From contig CP093399.1 of NCBI GenBank assembly GCA_029027825.1, positions 1,922,001 to 1,986,000 of the forward strand: a DNA stretch of 64,000 nucleotides. The letters are read 5' to 3'. Position 1 is the first letter of the stretch; every line of letters begins with the position of its first letter. Position numbers and translations under genes: made by a program. Below the pieces are notes generated by a model. It ran no database searches. It was not told the origin of the DNA and was given only the letters and a program-made list of their open reading frames with translations. Of the stretch, positions 35,548-44,014 are shown piece by piece. The stretch is from Rs1 sp029027825 (GTDB lineage Bacteria > Pseudomonadota > Gammaproteobacteria > Pseudomonadales > Balneatricaceae).

Positions 35548-37359
35548 TTATACACTCTCTCTAAATTGCAATTGCGCTAACTGTTTGTACAAGTTGCAGC
35601 TCAGTAGTAACTCTGAGTGAGTGCCTACGGCGATAATCCGACCTTTATCCAGCACCATGATTTTATCGGCATCTAAAATAGTGGCGAGTCGGTGCGCAAT
35701 GATGAAGGTGGTCCTACCTTGCATCAAATGCTGTAAAGCCCGCTGCACTTTTGCTTCACTTTGTGCATCTAAAGCGCTGGTCGCTTCATCTAATAATAAT
35801 ATTCGCGGATTTTTTAATATAGCTCGAGCAATCGCGATGCGCTGTTTTTGACCGCCGCTTAAACGCACTCCCTTTTCACCTAGATAGCTTTTATACTGAT
35901 CCGGAAGCTGCATGATGAAGTCGTGGGCCACTGCCGCTTTAGCCGCCGCAATCACCTCTTGGTCAGTAGCGGTTGGTCGGCCGTAGCGAATGTTGTAGCT
36001 GACATCTGAACTAAAGAGCACTGGCTGTTGCGGTACTAACGCCATCTGCTCTCTAAGCTGATGGTGTTCTAACTCTTTAAGGTCGACACCATCGAAGTAT
36101 ACGACGCCACTTGCTGGATCGTAAAAGCGCTGAATCAATTCAAACAAGGTCGATTTACCCGCGCCGGAAGGCCCAACTAAGGCTACATTTTCACCGGGCA
36201 AGATACTGAACTGCAAATTTTTCAAAGCCGCCTGCCCCGGTCGAGAGGGGTAGTAAAAATCAACATTTTCAAAGCTGACTTGCGGTGCTAATAGCTGTGC
36301 ATCATGTAGTGGCTTAGCTTTAGACACTATCTCACTTTGCACTTGTAGCAACTCGACTAATCTATCACTCGCCCCCGCCGCCCTTTGTAAATCGCCCCAC
36401 ACTTGCGAGATTGTAGATACTGAGCTGGCCAGCAACATTGAATAAAAGACGAATGCACCTAACTGCCCGGCACTCATATCTCCCGATAACACAGCACTAC
36501 CTCCCAGCCACAACATACTAGTTACCGATGAAAAAACTAGCATCAATACCGCAGCGATTAATAGTGATCGCTGCTTAATTCTTAATTTACCTACTTCAAA
36601 TGAACGCTCAACTTCAATAGCAAAGGCATTTTTTTCATAACCCTCTCGAGAGTAACTTTGTACGGTTTTTATTTGCTGAATAATTTCCCCCGCATAGGTA
36701 CCTACGTTAGCGACGGTCTCTTGGGTTCGCTTAGAGAGCACCCTTACCTTGCGGCCAAAAATAAAAATTGGCAGCAACACAAAAGGCACTGTGATGAACA
36801 CCACTAAAGTCAGTCGCGCATCGGTGAGTAGTAACATCACCAACGCGCCTATAAACATTAAAGAGCTTCTCAACGCCATCGACATCGAAGATCCGATAAT
36901 AGTCTGCAACAACGTGGTATCTGTGGTTAACCTTGACATTATTTCGCCGCTGAGATTGGTTTCGAAGTAACTAGGATGCAGCTCGACTAGGTGTTCAAAT
37001 ACTTTTTTCCTAATGTCAGCACAGACCCGCTCCCCCAGCCAAGAGACTAAATAAAAGCGTATATAAGTACCCACCGCCATTAATCCAGTGAGCAACAGCA
37101 AGGTTAAGGTACTCTGGTTCAACTGGCTATGCGATGCAGCGACAAAGCCATTATCTATCATCATTCTTAAACCTTGCCCAATCGACAATGTAATCCCCGC
37201 GGTAAACACCAGTGCTAGCAATGCAAAAAACATAGTTTTACGATACGGCAAGGTAAAAGAAAAAATCATCGACAGCGTTGATATGCTAGCTTGATGACGC
37301 ACTGTTACAGCTTCTATGATCGGTACTTTAAGTTCATTTTTAGCTTGCGAATTACTCAT
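35548..37359 (-). CDS. ABC transporter, fused permease and ATPase (MsbA/lipid-exporter type)
   Basis: The 603-residue half-transporter has six membrane segments in the first 330 residues (TLPYRKTMFFALLALVFTAG, LLLLTGLMAVGTYIRFYLV and following), then an ATPase domain with Walker A VGPSGAGKSTLFEL, Q-loop LVPQQPVLFS, signature VRLSGGQKQRIAIARA, Walker B ILLLDEATSALD and H-loop IIAHRL. It should act as a homodimeric exporter of lipids or drugs. It is a paralogue of MsbA-like proteins; the usual msbA neighbours (lpxK) are absent, so I do not call it msbA. It stands alone on the minus strand. Confidence 0.93.
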   Translation of the reverse strand: MSNSQAKNELKVPIIEAVTVRHQASISTLSMIFSFTLPYRKTMFFALLALVFTAGITLSIGQGLRMMIDNGFVAASHSQLNQSTLTLLLLTGLMAVGTYIRFYLVSWLGERVCADIRKKVFEHLVELHPSYFETNLSGEIMSRLTTDTTLLQTIIGSSMSMALRSSLMFIGALVMLLLTDARLTLVVFITVPFVLLPIFIFGRKVRVLSKRTQETVANVGTYAGEIIQQIKTVQSYSREGYEKNAFAIEVERSFEVGKLRIKQRSLLIAAVLMLVFSSVTSMLWLGGSAVLSGDMSAGQLGAFVFYSMLLASSVSTISQVWGDLQRAAGASDRLVELLQVQSEIVSKAKPLHDAQLLAPQVSFENVDFYYPSRPGQAALKNLQFSILPGENVALVGPSGAGKSTLFELIQRFYDPASGVVYFDGVDLKELEHHQLREQMALVPQQPVLFSSDVSYNIRYGRPTATDQEVIAAAKAAVAHDFIMQLPDQYKSYLGEKGVRLSGGQKQRIAIARAILKNPRILLLDEATSALDAQSEAKVQRALQHLMQGRTTFIIAHRLATILDADKIMVLDKGRIIAVGTHSELLLSCNLYKQLAQLQFRESV

Positions 37360-37690
37360 CTGGTGCTCTCAGCTTAATTTGGTTAGATTCTGTGCATTAC
37401 TTATTAAATATAAAACAACTGCGCCACCGAGGAATATCAAATTTCATCGCTGTCTCTCTCCTTTAATCACTGCGCTACGACAGGCGCTGGAGCTGCACAA
37501 ATTTATGCGGTCACTGATTGCCGAATTACAGATCAGTACAGACTGATCTAAAGTGAAAAAATTTTACAAAAAAATAACTTGGCTATAATCCAAACCAATA
37601 TTAAATGGTAAGAACTTATTACAACTTCACTTTACTTGGTGTAATTAATATATTTGTTAGATAGCCGCCAAGTTAAGTGGAGTATCATGG

Positions 37691-38050
37691 TCAATCAGGT
37701 ATGCCTTTGACATATCGTACAACTCCACCTCTATTATGGAACCAAGCATTACACATCGACCTATGAGACTGCGGGCTAGATGAGCTACGCCAGCTTGCCA
37801 TTTTTAACCGAAAATACACGCTCTGATAATTCAATTGTCTCAGTCGCCTAGGTAGCTTTTTTGGTGTTTTCCACGGCTTCAATTGAATACTGCGTAACCG
37901 CCTACGCACCCAACCCATCAAGGCTCTGAACTCTCTCAAACAATTCGCTAGGCGAAAATCTCCACTTGTCATCATCTCGGTTCTCTCCTCCACTCTGCTA
38001 CCAGCTTTCAAAGGCCGACACTTCATCACAGCTAAGGAATCAGCTGCCAC
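37691..38050 (-). pseudogene. Relic of a group II intron reverse transcriptase/maturase (C-terminal part)
   Basis: The 119-residue frame contains LREFRALMGWVRRRLRSIQL, then KPWKTPKKLPRRLRQLNY, then RLKMASWRSSSSPQ and NAWFHNRGG. This succession is the end of group II intron-encoded proteins (the GWIRRRLR, QWK.PK and RLRQLGY segments of the maturase region). The reverse-transcriptase domain with its YADD motif is absent and the first 30 residues do not fit the family. I could not find the domain V hairpin expected just after the ORF. It is therefore a decayed fragment in the gap between the ABC gene and cpoB. Confidence 0.7.
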
Positions 38051-38396
38051 CTCATATTCATTTTTAACTTGAGCTTCCTATTGATAATAATGCCTGAGTT
38101 CATGACTCAGGCTCAATGCCAGGCTTCCCCAGTTATTACACTGACTCCCTGTTAGATATGCCATCCCAATCACTGAATGCAGCTGATCGAGTATCGGGCT
38201 TCACGCAATTTTGCATGCTTACCCCCACACTAAGGTGAAGCGGGTTGATTTGCATTATGTATATATTACTTCCTATGGCTGCCTTCAGACCTCACCGTTA
38301 GCCCACGACGACGCCCTTACCATTCCGATTGTCTTCCCCTCGATCGGAGTGACCTGACTATCTTTCAAGTCACAGGGTTTGCCAGTTTTGCTGGGC
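38051..38396. other. Non-coding stretch, probably more mobile-element debris
   Basis: No ORF is present. The stretch has a different texture from the host gaps (GC-richer, e.g. CCTATGGCTGCCTTCAGACC and TTACCATTCCGATTGTC) and ends with a small hairpin TTGCCAGTTTTGCTGGGCAA at about 38379-38398. It adjoins the intron relic, so I suspect a remnant of the same or another mobile element, but I cannot identify it. Confidence 0.4.
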
Positions 38397-38402
38397 AAAA
38401 AA

Positions 38403-38424
38403 AAACAGGCACTGAGCCTGTTTT
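38403..38424 (-). terminator. Intrinsic terminator after cpoB
   Basis: On the minus strand AACAGGC and GCCTGTT form a tight stem with a short loop followed by eight or nine T residues. It lies about 30 bp after the cpoB stop and ends the tol-pal cluster. Confidence 0.88.
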
Positions 38425-38451
38425 GTTTAGAGCGTATGCCAAAAAATGTGA

Positions 38452-39156
38452 CTAATTTAATGCATTTTTTGCCAGCGACGCCGCGGTTGATTTTGGAAAC
38501 TGGCTAACCAATTTCTGCCAAACCGTAATAGCCTCATCCGCATTACCCATCCGTTGATTGACACGACCCAACTTATACATGGCATCGGGTATTTTCGCCG
38601 ATTTTGGGTACTGTGTCAGCAACTGCACAAAATAGCGCAGCGACTCAGGTAGTTTTCCCTGGGCAGAGTTGATTTCTCCCAGCCAATATATTGCATTGGA
38701 AACACGCTGTGCACTCGGATGACGCTTCATATATTGCAAAAAAGCAGCTTCAGCTTTAACTAATTCTTGGGTTTTAACATAGGCAAAAGCGGTGCTGTAA
38801 TCTTGTGCTTCATCACCCGCTAACACAGCGGTGGTTACTTTTCCTGCGTCAATATCTACAGCGGGAGAAGCTGCTTTAAAACTATTGCCACCAAGTCGTC
38901 CATCTAAATCAGCGTACATTTCTTGCTGCTGCTGTTTTAATTTCTGCAGCTGGTACTCTTGATTTTCAACTTGACCGCGCAGCGAGCGAACTTCTGCTTG
39001 TAGAGCTTGCAAGATCAATACAGCATCGAAACTAGTATTACTAGTCCCCGCTCCCTCAGTTATTTTAATTACTTCAACTTGATCAGCAGCAAGACTACCA
39101 CTGACCAGAATAGCGGCCAAACATAAGCGTTTAATTACTTTCACAGTTTTACCCAT
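38452..39156 (-). CDS. cpoB: Cell division coordinator CpoB (YbgF)
   Basis: The 234-residue periplasmic protein has a signal peptide (about 1-23, CLAAILVSGSLAAD), a coiled-coil trimerisation region (about 45-80, LQALQAEVRSLRGQVENQEY), a linker, and three TPR-like repeats (about 115-232, FAYVKTQELVKAEAAFLQY, NAIYWLGEINSAQGKLPESL, DAMYKLGRVNQRMGN). CpoB links peptidoglycan synthesis at the septum with Tol-Pal constriction. It is the last gene of the cluster. A hairpin and a family A repeat now separate it from pal. Confidence 0.94.
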   Translation of the reverse strand: MGKTVKVIKRLCLAAILVSGSLAADQVEVIKITEGAGTSNTSFDAVLILQALQAEVRSLRGQVENQEYQLQKLKQQQQEMYADLDGRLGGNSFKAASPAVDIDAGKVTTAVLAGDEAQDYSTAFAYVKTQELVKAEAAFLQYMKRHPSAQRVSNAIYWLGEINSAQGKLPESLRYFVQLLTQYPKSAKIPDAMYKLGRVNQRMGNADEAITVWQKLVSQFPKSTAASLAKNALN

Positions 39157-39167
39157 TTATAGCCATA

Positions 39168-39200
39168 AAAACCCCAGCGATTTTCACCGATGAGGTTTTA
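39168..39200 (-). terminator. Terminator-like hairpin between pal and cpoB
   Basis: On the minus strand AAAACCTCATCG and CGCTGGGGTTTT pair with two mismatches around GTGAAAAT and are followed by TTTTT. It lies 12 bp upstream of the cpoB start and could reduce read-through from pal. Confidence 0.5.
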
Positions 39201-39219
39201 ATAGCTTACATCACTTACT

Positions 39220-39378
39220 GCTAAATCAGCTACTTCACTGCAGTACATAGCACAAGCTCTTGGTTATACAGCGGTTGGAAAACATTCACTGAGCTCATAA
39301 AGACCATCAATATATCTCAATGCCACTGAAAAACTAATATCTTACACTCTGTAGTTACTTTGAAGCCATTGATTCAGG
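39220..39378 (+). repeat. Family A repeat (MITE-like), short form, between pal and cpoB
   Basis: The 159-bp copy has a decayed left end GCTAAATCAGCTACTTCACTG and a right end GAAGCCATTGATTCAGG. No target duplication is recognisable. It occupies most of the pal-cpoB gap. Confidence 0.82.
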
Positions 39379-39401
39379 AAAAGAGCCAAATAATTAAGTG
39401 A

Positions 39402-39923
39402 TTATTTAGCCGTGTATTTAACTTCTACACGACGGCTTTTTGTAGCAAGGCCCGAAACATCTGGCTTTTCTTCACCGTAACTAATGGTGTCTATCTGGCT
39501 GCTGCTAACACCGCGACCAACAAAGAACTGCTCAACCGCTTGTGCACGACGTTCGCCCAGCGCGATATTGTATTCACGTGTGCCCTGCTCATCCGCATGC
39601 CCTTCCAAGCGAACCGCTGCATTAGAGTTTTCTGCTAGGAACTGTGCGTGTAAAGACAAGTCATTTAGCGCGCTAGATCGAATTACTGACTGGTCAAAAT
39701 CAAAGTAATAAACACTTTGTAAATCGCCGACATTACCACTGTTTACACCGGTAATTTGCGATCCATTATTCGCGCCAGTCGTGGTTGCCGACGAACCATC
39801 AGCATCTAGTGCATCATCTTTGATGGTGCCTGATGAACTACAACCTACGACCAACAATGCGGCTAAGGTAATACTGGCAAATTTCGCAACAGTGCGAGCC
39901 TTAGTGGTGTTTAATTTTTTCAT
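39402..39923 (-). CDS. pal: Peptidoglycan-associated lipoprotein Pal
   Basis: The 173-residue outer-membrane lipoprotein has a signal peptide ending in the lipobox LVVGC with C28 as lipid attachment site, a disordered Ser/Gly/Asn-rich linker (about 29-65), then an OmpA-like domain (about 68-172). This domain carries YYFDFDQSVIRSSALNDL, RLEGHADEQGTREYNIALGERRA and ISYGEEKPDV, which bind meso-diaminopimelate in peptidoglycan. It works with TolB and TolA in envelope constriction. It follows tolB by 90 bp. Confidence 0.97.
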   Translation of the reverse strand: MKKLNTTKARTVAKFASITLAALLVVGCSSSGTIKDDALDADGSSATTTGANNGSQITGVNSGNVGDLQSVYYFDFDQSVIRSSALNDLSLHAQFLAENSNAAVRLEGHADEQGTREYNIALGERRAQAVEQFFVGRGVSSSQIDTISYGEEKPDVSGLATKSRRVEVKYTAK

Positions 39924-40013
39924 TAATTTCTCCAGTTGTTTGATGGCTCAAAGCCTTTTGTTATTCTTAATTATGCACTCTGCTTAGTTTTTGCTGAGTA
40001 CCGTCTCATAAAA

Positions 40014-41309
40014 TTAGTTTAAAAATGGCGACCATGCTGGCTCACGGACTTCACCGAGTGAACTTGGCATTGTAAATTTGATTTTACCATCGAGTGACAC
40101 CCCAGCCAACACCCCTCTACCTCTTAATTTAGTGGCGTACATGACTACCACCCCGTTAGGTGAAATAGTCGGAGACTCGTCGTCCCTGGAGGTTGTTAAT
40201 ATATCAAGTCGACCCGATTGCAAATCTTGAACTGCTATATGATACCCTGAAGCATCTTGATGCACCATCGTCAAGAAACGACCATCTTGCGTTAAGCGAC
40301 CACGGCTGTTGTAGTTACCATTAAAAGTAATCCGCTGCGGCTTGCCGCCACTGGCTGCCACTTTGTAAATTTGTGGCCGACCCGCCCGATCAGACGTAAA
40401 GAGAATCGACTGGCCATCAGGTGACCAAGTAGGCTCGGTATCTATGCCAAAATGATTGGTGATGCGTACTAAACCACCGCTTTGCAAATTCAACACATAT
40501 ATTTCTGGATTACCATCTTTGGATAATACCAGCGCCAATTTGTTACCCGTTGGATCCCAAGCGGGAGCACCATTGATCCCTTTAAAGGATTGTACTTTCT
40601 GTCTTTTACCTGTTGATAGATGCTGGATATAAATCGCAGGTCGATTGGTTTCAAAAGACACATAGGCCAGTTTTTGGCCATCACGAGACCAAGTCGGTGA
40701 CAAGATAGGTTCTTTAGAAGCCAGTATTGTCTGTGGTCTAGCGCCATCAGAATCCGCCATTTGCAGTCGATATTTACGTGCTGCGCCACGTCCTTGCACA
40801 GTCACATATACCACCTTAGTGGCAAATGCGCCTCTAATACCAGTGATTTTTTGAAATACTTCATCGGCAATATAGTGAGCGATATCTCTTAAATCACTAC
40901 CTGAGCTATCGATGGTCTGCGACCAAATTTTCTTTTCCGTCAATATATCAAATAATTCAACGGTCGCCTTGACCCCATTCGCGGTTGGTTTCATGCTGCC
41001 AACCAACATAAAATCATTACCGGAAATGCGCCAATCTCTAAAAAATATCTGCTCTTGCGTCTCGGGAGAACTTAACATGTTCTCCTCGTTCATTAATTTA
41101 AACATGCCACTACGGCGCAGATCATTGGCAACGATCGCCGAGATATTTTCTGCCAGTGCGTTATCGCCATCCCAACCAAAGGGAACCACTGCAATATTAG
41201 TCGGCTCTTCAACTCCGCCGTCCACCACTATTCTTAACTCTGCATTAGCTTGCATGCCAATCAATAACATTAGCAGCGTGCATAATTTAATAAATTTATT
41301 AGTTACCAT
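40014..41309 (-). CDS. tolB: Tol-Pal system protein TolB
   Basis: The 431-residue periplasmic protein has a signal peptide (about 1-23, LCTLLMLLIGMQANA), an N-terminal TolB_N domain (about 24-160) beginning ELRIVVDGGVEEPTNIAVVPF, and a six-bladed beta-propeller (about 175-425) with the recurring PTWSRDGQKLAYVSFE, PAWDPTGNKLALV and PTWSPDGQSILFTSDRAG strands. It binds Pal and TolA. The start overlaps the tolA stop by 7 bp. Confidence 0.97.
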   Translation of the reverse strand: MVTNKFIKLCTLLMLLIGMQANAELRIVVDGGVEEPTNIAVVPFGWDGDNALAENISAIVANDLRRSGMFKLMNEENMLSSPETQEQIFFRDWRISGNDFMLVGSMKPTANGVKATVELFDILTEKKIWSQTIDSSGSDLRDIAHYIADEVFQKITGIRGAFATKVVYVTVQGRGAARKYRLQMADSDGARPQTILASKEPILSPTWSRDGQKLAYVSFETNRPAIYIQHLSTGKRQKVQSFKGINGAPAWDPTGNKLALVLSKDGNPEIYVLNLQSGGLVRITNHFGIDTEPTWSPDGQSILFTSDRAGRPQIYKVAASGGKPQRITFNGNYNSRGRLTQDGRFLTMVHQDASGYHIAVQDLQSGRLDILTTSRDDESPTISPNGVVVMYATKLRGRGVLAGVSLDGKIKFTMPSSLGEVREPAWSPFLN

Positions 41310-42298
41310 CTAGTACCTGCCGGTTCAAAAAGGATTGTAAATGTCCTTAATTCACGATTAAAATATTCAGGAGAAGCTTTTGCTATATCCGCTACTTTTG
41401 GAAATTTTTCACTTTTCCAAACTGCCTGCTCAGCTGCCCTGTCAAAACTTGGATTACCGCTACTTTCTAAAAGTTCAACACCCACTACTCTCCCCGAAGT
41501 TAACAGCCTTATTCTCAAGAGTGCCTTGGTTCCTTTCCTGACGGTAAAATTGTAGCTCAAATTACCATCTAATATTCTTTTAATATAAACGTCAACACCC
41601 GATGCCATTTCTTTGGCAACTAAGTCGGCCGCGTAGCGCTCTTCTTCAGCCGCTTGCTTACGCAATGCTTTGACCCGCGCTTTTTCTGCCAGTGCCTGTT
41701 TTTTCGCCTGCTTTTTCTGTTTGGCCAACGCTTGCGCCTTACGCTTCTTCGCCGCTGCTGCTTTTTTAGCGGCCTGCTGTTTAGCGAGCTTCTTGTCAGC
41801 TGCTATTTTCTGACGCTGCTGCTTTTTTAGCGCTTGTTCTTCGGCGGTTTTTTTCTGTGCTGCTAGCTTGCGCTCGGACTCAATTTTTCGTTGCTTTGCC
41901 GCCTGATCCTTCTTTTTTTGCAGATCTTTCTTCAGCTTTTGCTGGGCAATCTTGCGCTGTTCGGCCTTATCCTTTTTTTGCAGTTGTCGAGCTTTTTCCG
42001 CTTGCTGTTTACTCTCATCTTGCTTTTTCTGTACCGGTTGCGGTTTTTCTGGGGTTGGATCTGATTTTTTGGGTGGCGTTTTTTTAGGCTCTTTTTGTTT
42101 GACTAAATCGGCATCTTTGGCAATCGTTTTCTTTTTTTGGATAGCAGTGCTCAAGGCTTTTATGTCGTACAATTGCGCTTGAATATGCCTTGGCATTTCA
42201 CGGCTTTGTTTCAGGTCCATCATTTGACTAATAATAAATGAGGACGCTAATAGCAAATGTAAGATGACCGCCAGGATGGTAGGTAGAATATAACTCAA
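41303..42298 (-). CDS. tolA: Cell envelope integrity protein TolA
   Basis: The 331-residue inner-membrane protein has one N-terminal membrane helix (about 5-24, LPTILAVILHLLLASSFIIS), a long Lys/Ala/Gln/Glu-rich helical domain (about 55-235), and a C-terminal globular domain (about 240-331) with YNFTVRKGTKALLRIRLLTSGRVVGVEL and AVWKSEKFP. TolA spans the periplasm and links TolQR to TolB-Pal. The start codon is TTG at 42298, chosen because GGAG lies nine bases ahead within the tolR end, only 3 bp from the tolR stop. Confidence 0.95.
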   Translation of the reverse strand: MSYILPTILAVILHLLLASSFIISQMMDLKQSREMPRHIQAQLYDIKALSTAIQKKKTIAKDADLVKQKEPKKTPPKKSDPTPEKPQPVQKKQDESKQQAEKARQLQKKDKAEQRKIAQQKLKKDLQKKKDQAAKQRKIESERKLAAQKKTAEEQALKKQQRQKIAADKKLAKQQAAKKAAAAKKRKAQALAKQKKQAKKQALAEKARVKALRKQAAEEERYAADLVAKEMASGVDVYIKRILDGNLSYNFTVRKGTKALLRIRLLTSGRVVGVELLESSGNPSFDRAAEQAVWKSEKFPKVADIAKASPEYFNRELRTFTILFEPAGTRW

Positions 42299-42301
42299 GA
42301 T

Positions 42302-42718
42302 TTACTCCGTGACTAAACCAACACTAGGCGCACCGGCACCTTGCATTAAAGTCATTAGAGAAATAATTTGCTGATAAGTCACATTTTTATCACCGCGCAC
42401 CAAAATTAATTTTCTCGGGTTGCTACGTAGAATTTTTTCAACTCGACTAGCAACCTCTGTTTCTGTTAAAGGTGTTAAATCATCACCCCCGACGTTAATG
42501 TAATAACGCCCTTCTATATCGACGGAGACGATCAGCGGCTCTACATCGGATGTATCGACCGGATCGGAACTAGCCTGTGGCAAATCTAATTTCACCCCCT
42601 GAGTTAACATCGGGGCAGTCACCATAAAGATTATCAACAGCACTAGCATCACATCAATATAAGGTACTACATTAATCTCTGCGTTGAGTGCGCGTTTCTT
42701 TTTATGCTTTCTAATCAT
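42302..42718 (-). CDS. tolR: Tol-Pal system protein TolR
   Basis: The 138-residue member of the ExbD/TolR family has a basic N-terminus (IRKHKKKRALNAEI), one membrane helix (about 17-38, VVPYIDVMLVLLIIFMVTAPM) containing the proton-path Asp, and a periplasmic domain ending in GDKNVTYQQIISLMTLMQGAG. With TolQ it forms the proton-driven motor that energises TolA. I start at ATG 42718; the frame also allows a TTG two codons earlier. Confidence 0.95.
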   Translation of the reverse strand: MIRKHKKKRALNAEINVVPYIDVMLVLLIIFMVTAPMLTQGVKLDLPQASSDPVDTSDVEPLIVSVDIEGRYYINVGGDDLTPLTETEVASRVEKILRSNPRKLILVRGDKNVTYQQIISLMTLMQGAGAPSVGLVTE

Positions 42719-42734
42719 TATCAAAAACCATTAC

Positions 42735-43412
42735 TTATTTAGGAGCATGTACTCTGCGATGCAGTATGCTAGAAAACTCTTCCGCAAAAGTTTCATAATT
42801 ATTTAGCAAACTTCCAGCAGACGCTGAAAATCTGTTATAGGCTAACACTGCTGGTATCGCGGCAAACAAACCCATAGCAGTGGCCACTAGTGCCTCGGAT
42901 ATTCCCGGTGCCACAGAAGCTAAGGTAGCTTGATGCATATTGGCCAGACCTCGGAAGGAGTTCATGATCCCCCACACCGTGCCAAACAAACCTATATACG
43001 GAGAGGTTGAGCCTACAGATGCTAAAAACGGTAAGTGAGCATCTAATTTTTCTTCTTCACGAGCCAAAGCCACGCGCATGCTTCGCTCGACGCCTTGCAT
43101 TACCGCGTCTGGATCAAAATTTTTCTGTGCGGTTAACTTGGTATACTCTTTTATCCCCGCTCTAAAAATTTCTTCTGCTCCGCCCTCTGAAGTGGGGTGC
43201 TCTGATACGTCTTTAAATAGTTGCCCCAAGTCAATTCCAGACCAAAATCTATCTTCAAACTTGCGCAGTGCTCGCTTAGATCGTCCAATAAAGAAAAATC
43301 GCTGGAAAATCAAGATCCAAGACATGACAGAAGCCAGCATTAGCACCCCCATCACAAATTTCACCACGAGACTGGCATTTAGTACTAAGTCAAAAACTGA
43401 CATTTGCTCCAC
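42735..43412 (-). CDS. tolQ: Tol-Pal system protein TolQ
   Basis: The 225-residue member of the MotA/TolQ/ExbB family has three membrane segments (about 16-36, 135-158, 168-190). The motor-core helix pair includes LPFLASVGSTSPYIGLFGTVWGIMNSF and ISEALVATAMGLFAAIPAVLAYNRF. It is the stator part of the proton-driven Tol motor. The frame begins with GTG at 43412 with GGAG 7 bp upstream; an ATG three codons later is the alternative. The gap to tolR is about 16 bp. Confidence 0.96.
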   Translation of the reverse strand: MEQMSVFDLVLNASLVVKFVMGVLMLASVMSWILIFQRFFFIGRSKRALRKFEDRFWSGIDLGQLFKDVSEHPTSEGGAEEIFRAGIKEYTKLTAQKNFDPDAVMQGVERSMRVALAREEEKLDAHLPFLASVGSTSPYIGLFGTVWGIMNSFRGLANMHQATLASVAPGISEALVATAMGLFAAIPAVLAYNRFSASAGSLLNNYETFAEEFSSILHRRVHAPK

Positions 43413-43455
43413 TTATTTTCTCCATATTCTGTAGTTGGTATTTCAATGATAAGGG

Positions 43456-43851
43456 TTATTTATCACCTGAAAAAATTTCTTTGACTTTGCTGGGAAACCT
43501 GCACGGTTTCATGGTGTTTGCATCAACACAGACCACTTCAACTTCTGCAGTACACAACAGCTGATCACTGCGAACTTGCTGCACAAAAACCACACTAGCT
43601 GCGCCACACTTTAAAATATCGACACTGATTTTTAACTGATCGTCGAGCTTGGCCGATTTTTTGTAATCACACTGCACCGTTTTAACCACAAACAAATAAC
43701 CTTGTTGCTGTAGTTGATGCTGCTCTATCGAGTGCTCTCTTAAAAACTCAGTGCGCGCACGTTCCATGAATTTCAAATAATTCACGTAATAGACAATGCC
43801 ACCTAAGTCGGTATCTTCTATATATACTCGCAATGAAAACTCAAATGGCAT
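43456..43851 (-). CDS. ybgC: Acyl-CoA thioesterase YbgC
   Basis: The 131-residue hot-dog-fold thioesterase precedes tolQ, the standard position. The catalytic Asp is in VYIEDTDLGGIVYYVNYLKFMERARTEFL. AVVCVDANTMKPCRFP-type sequence closes the fold. I place the start at ATG 43851 (MPFEFSLRVYIEDTD), which matches relatives; the longer frame to 43896 adds 15 residues without a family match and has no ribosome site. The enzyme acts on short-chain acyl-CoA or acyl-ACP; its link to Tol-Pal is by conserved context. Confidence 0.93.
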   Translation of the reverse strand: MPFEFSLRVYIEDTDLGGIVYYVNYLKFMERARTEFLREHSIEQHQLQQQGYLFVVKTVQCDYKKSAKLDDQLKISVDILKCGAASVVFVQQVRSDQLLCTAEVEVVCVDANTMKPCRFPSKVKEIFSGDK

Positions 43852-44014
43852 TGGTTTGCCCCACTTAGCACCATACTTCGCTCTAATTCTAAACATCTTA
43901 GTTAACTATTTGAATAGTTAACAGTAAATTTTCACAACAAACAGACCTTTGTTTTAAAGATAAGTTCGTATTAAGCGCTATTTTATGCTTCAGAGGTGCA
44001 GCAGAGTGCGATAG

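Noticed and set aside
37316..37546. 76-residue ORF upstream of the ABC transporter
   Set aside because: Begins inside the transporter gene on the other strand; no recognisable family. The 8-bp palindrome AGATCAGT/ACTGATCT at 37530-37549 was noted but has no clear role.
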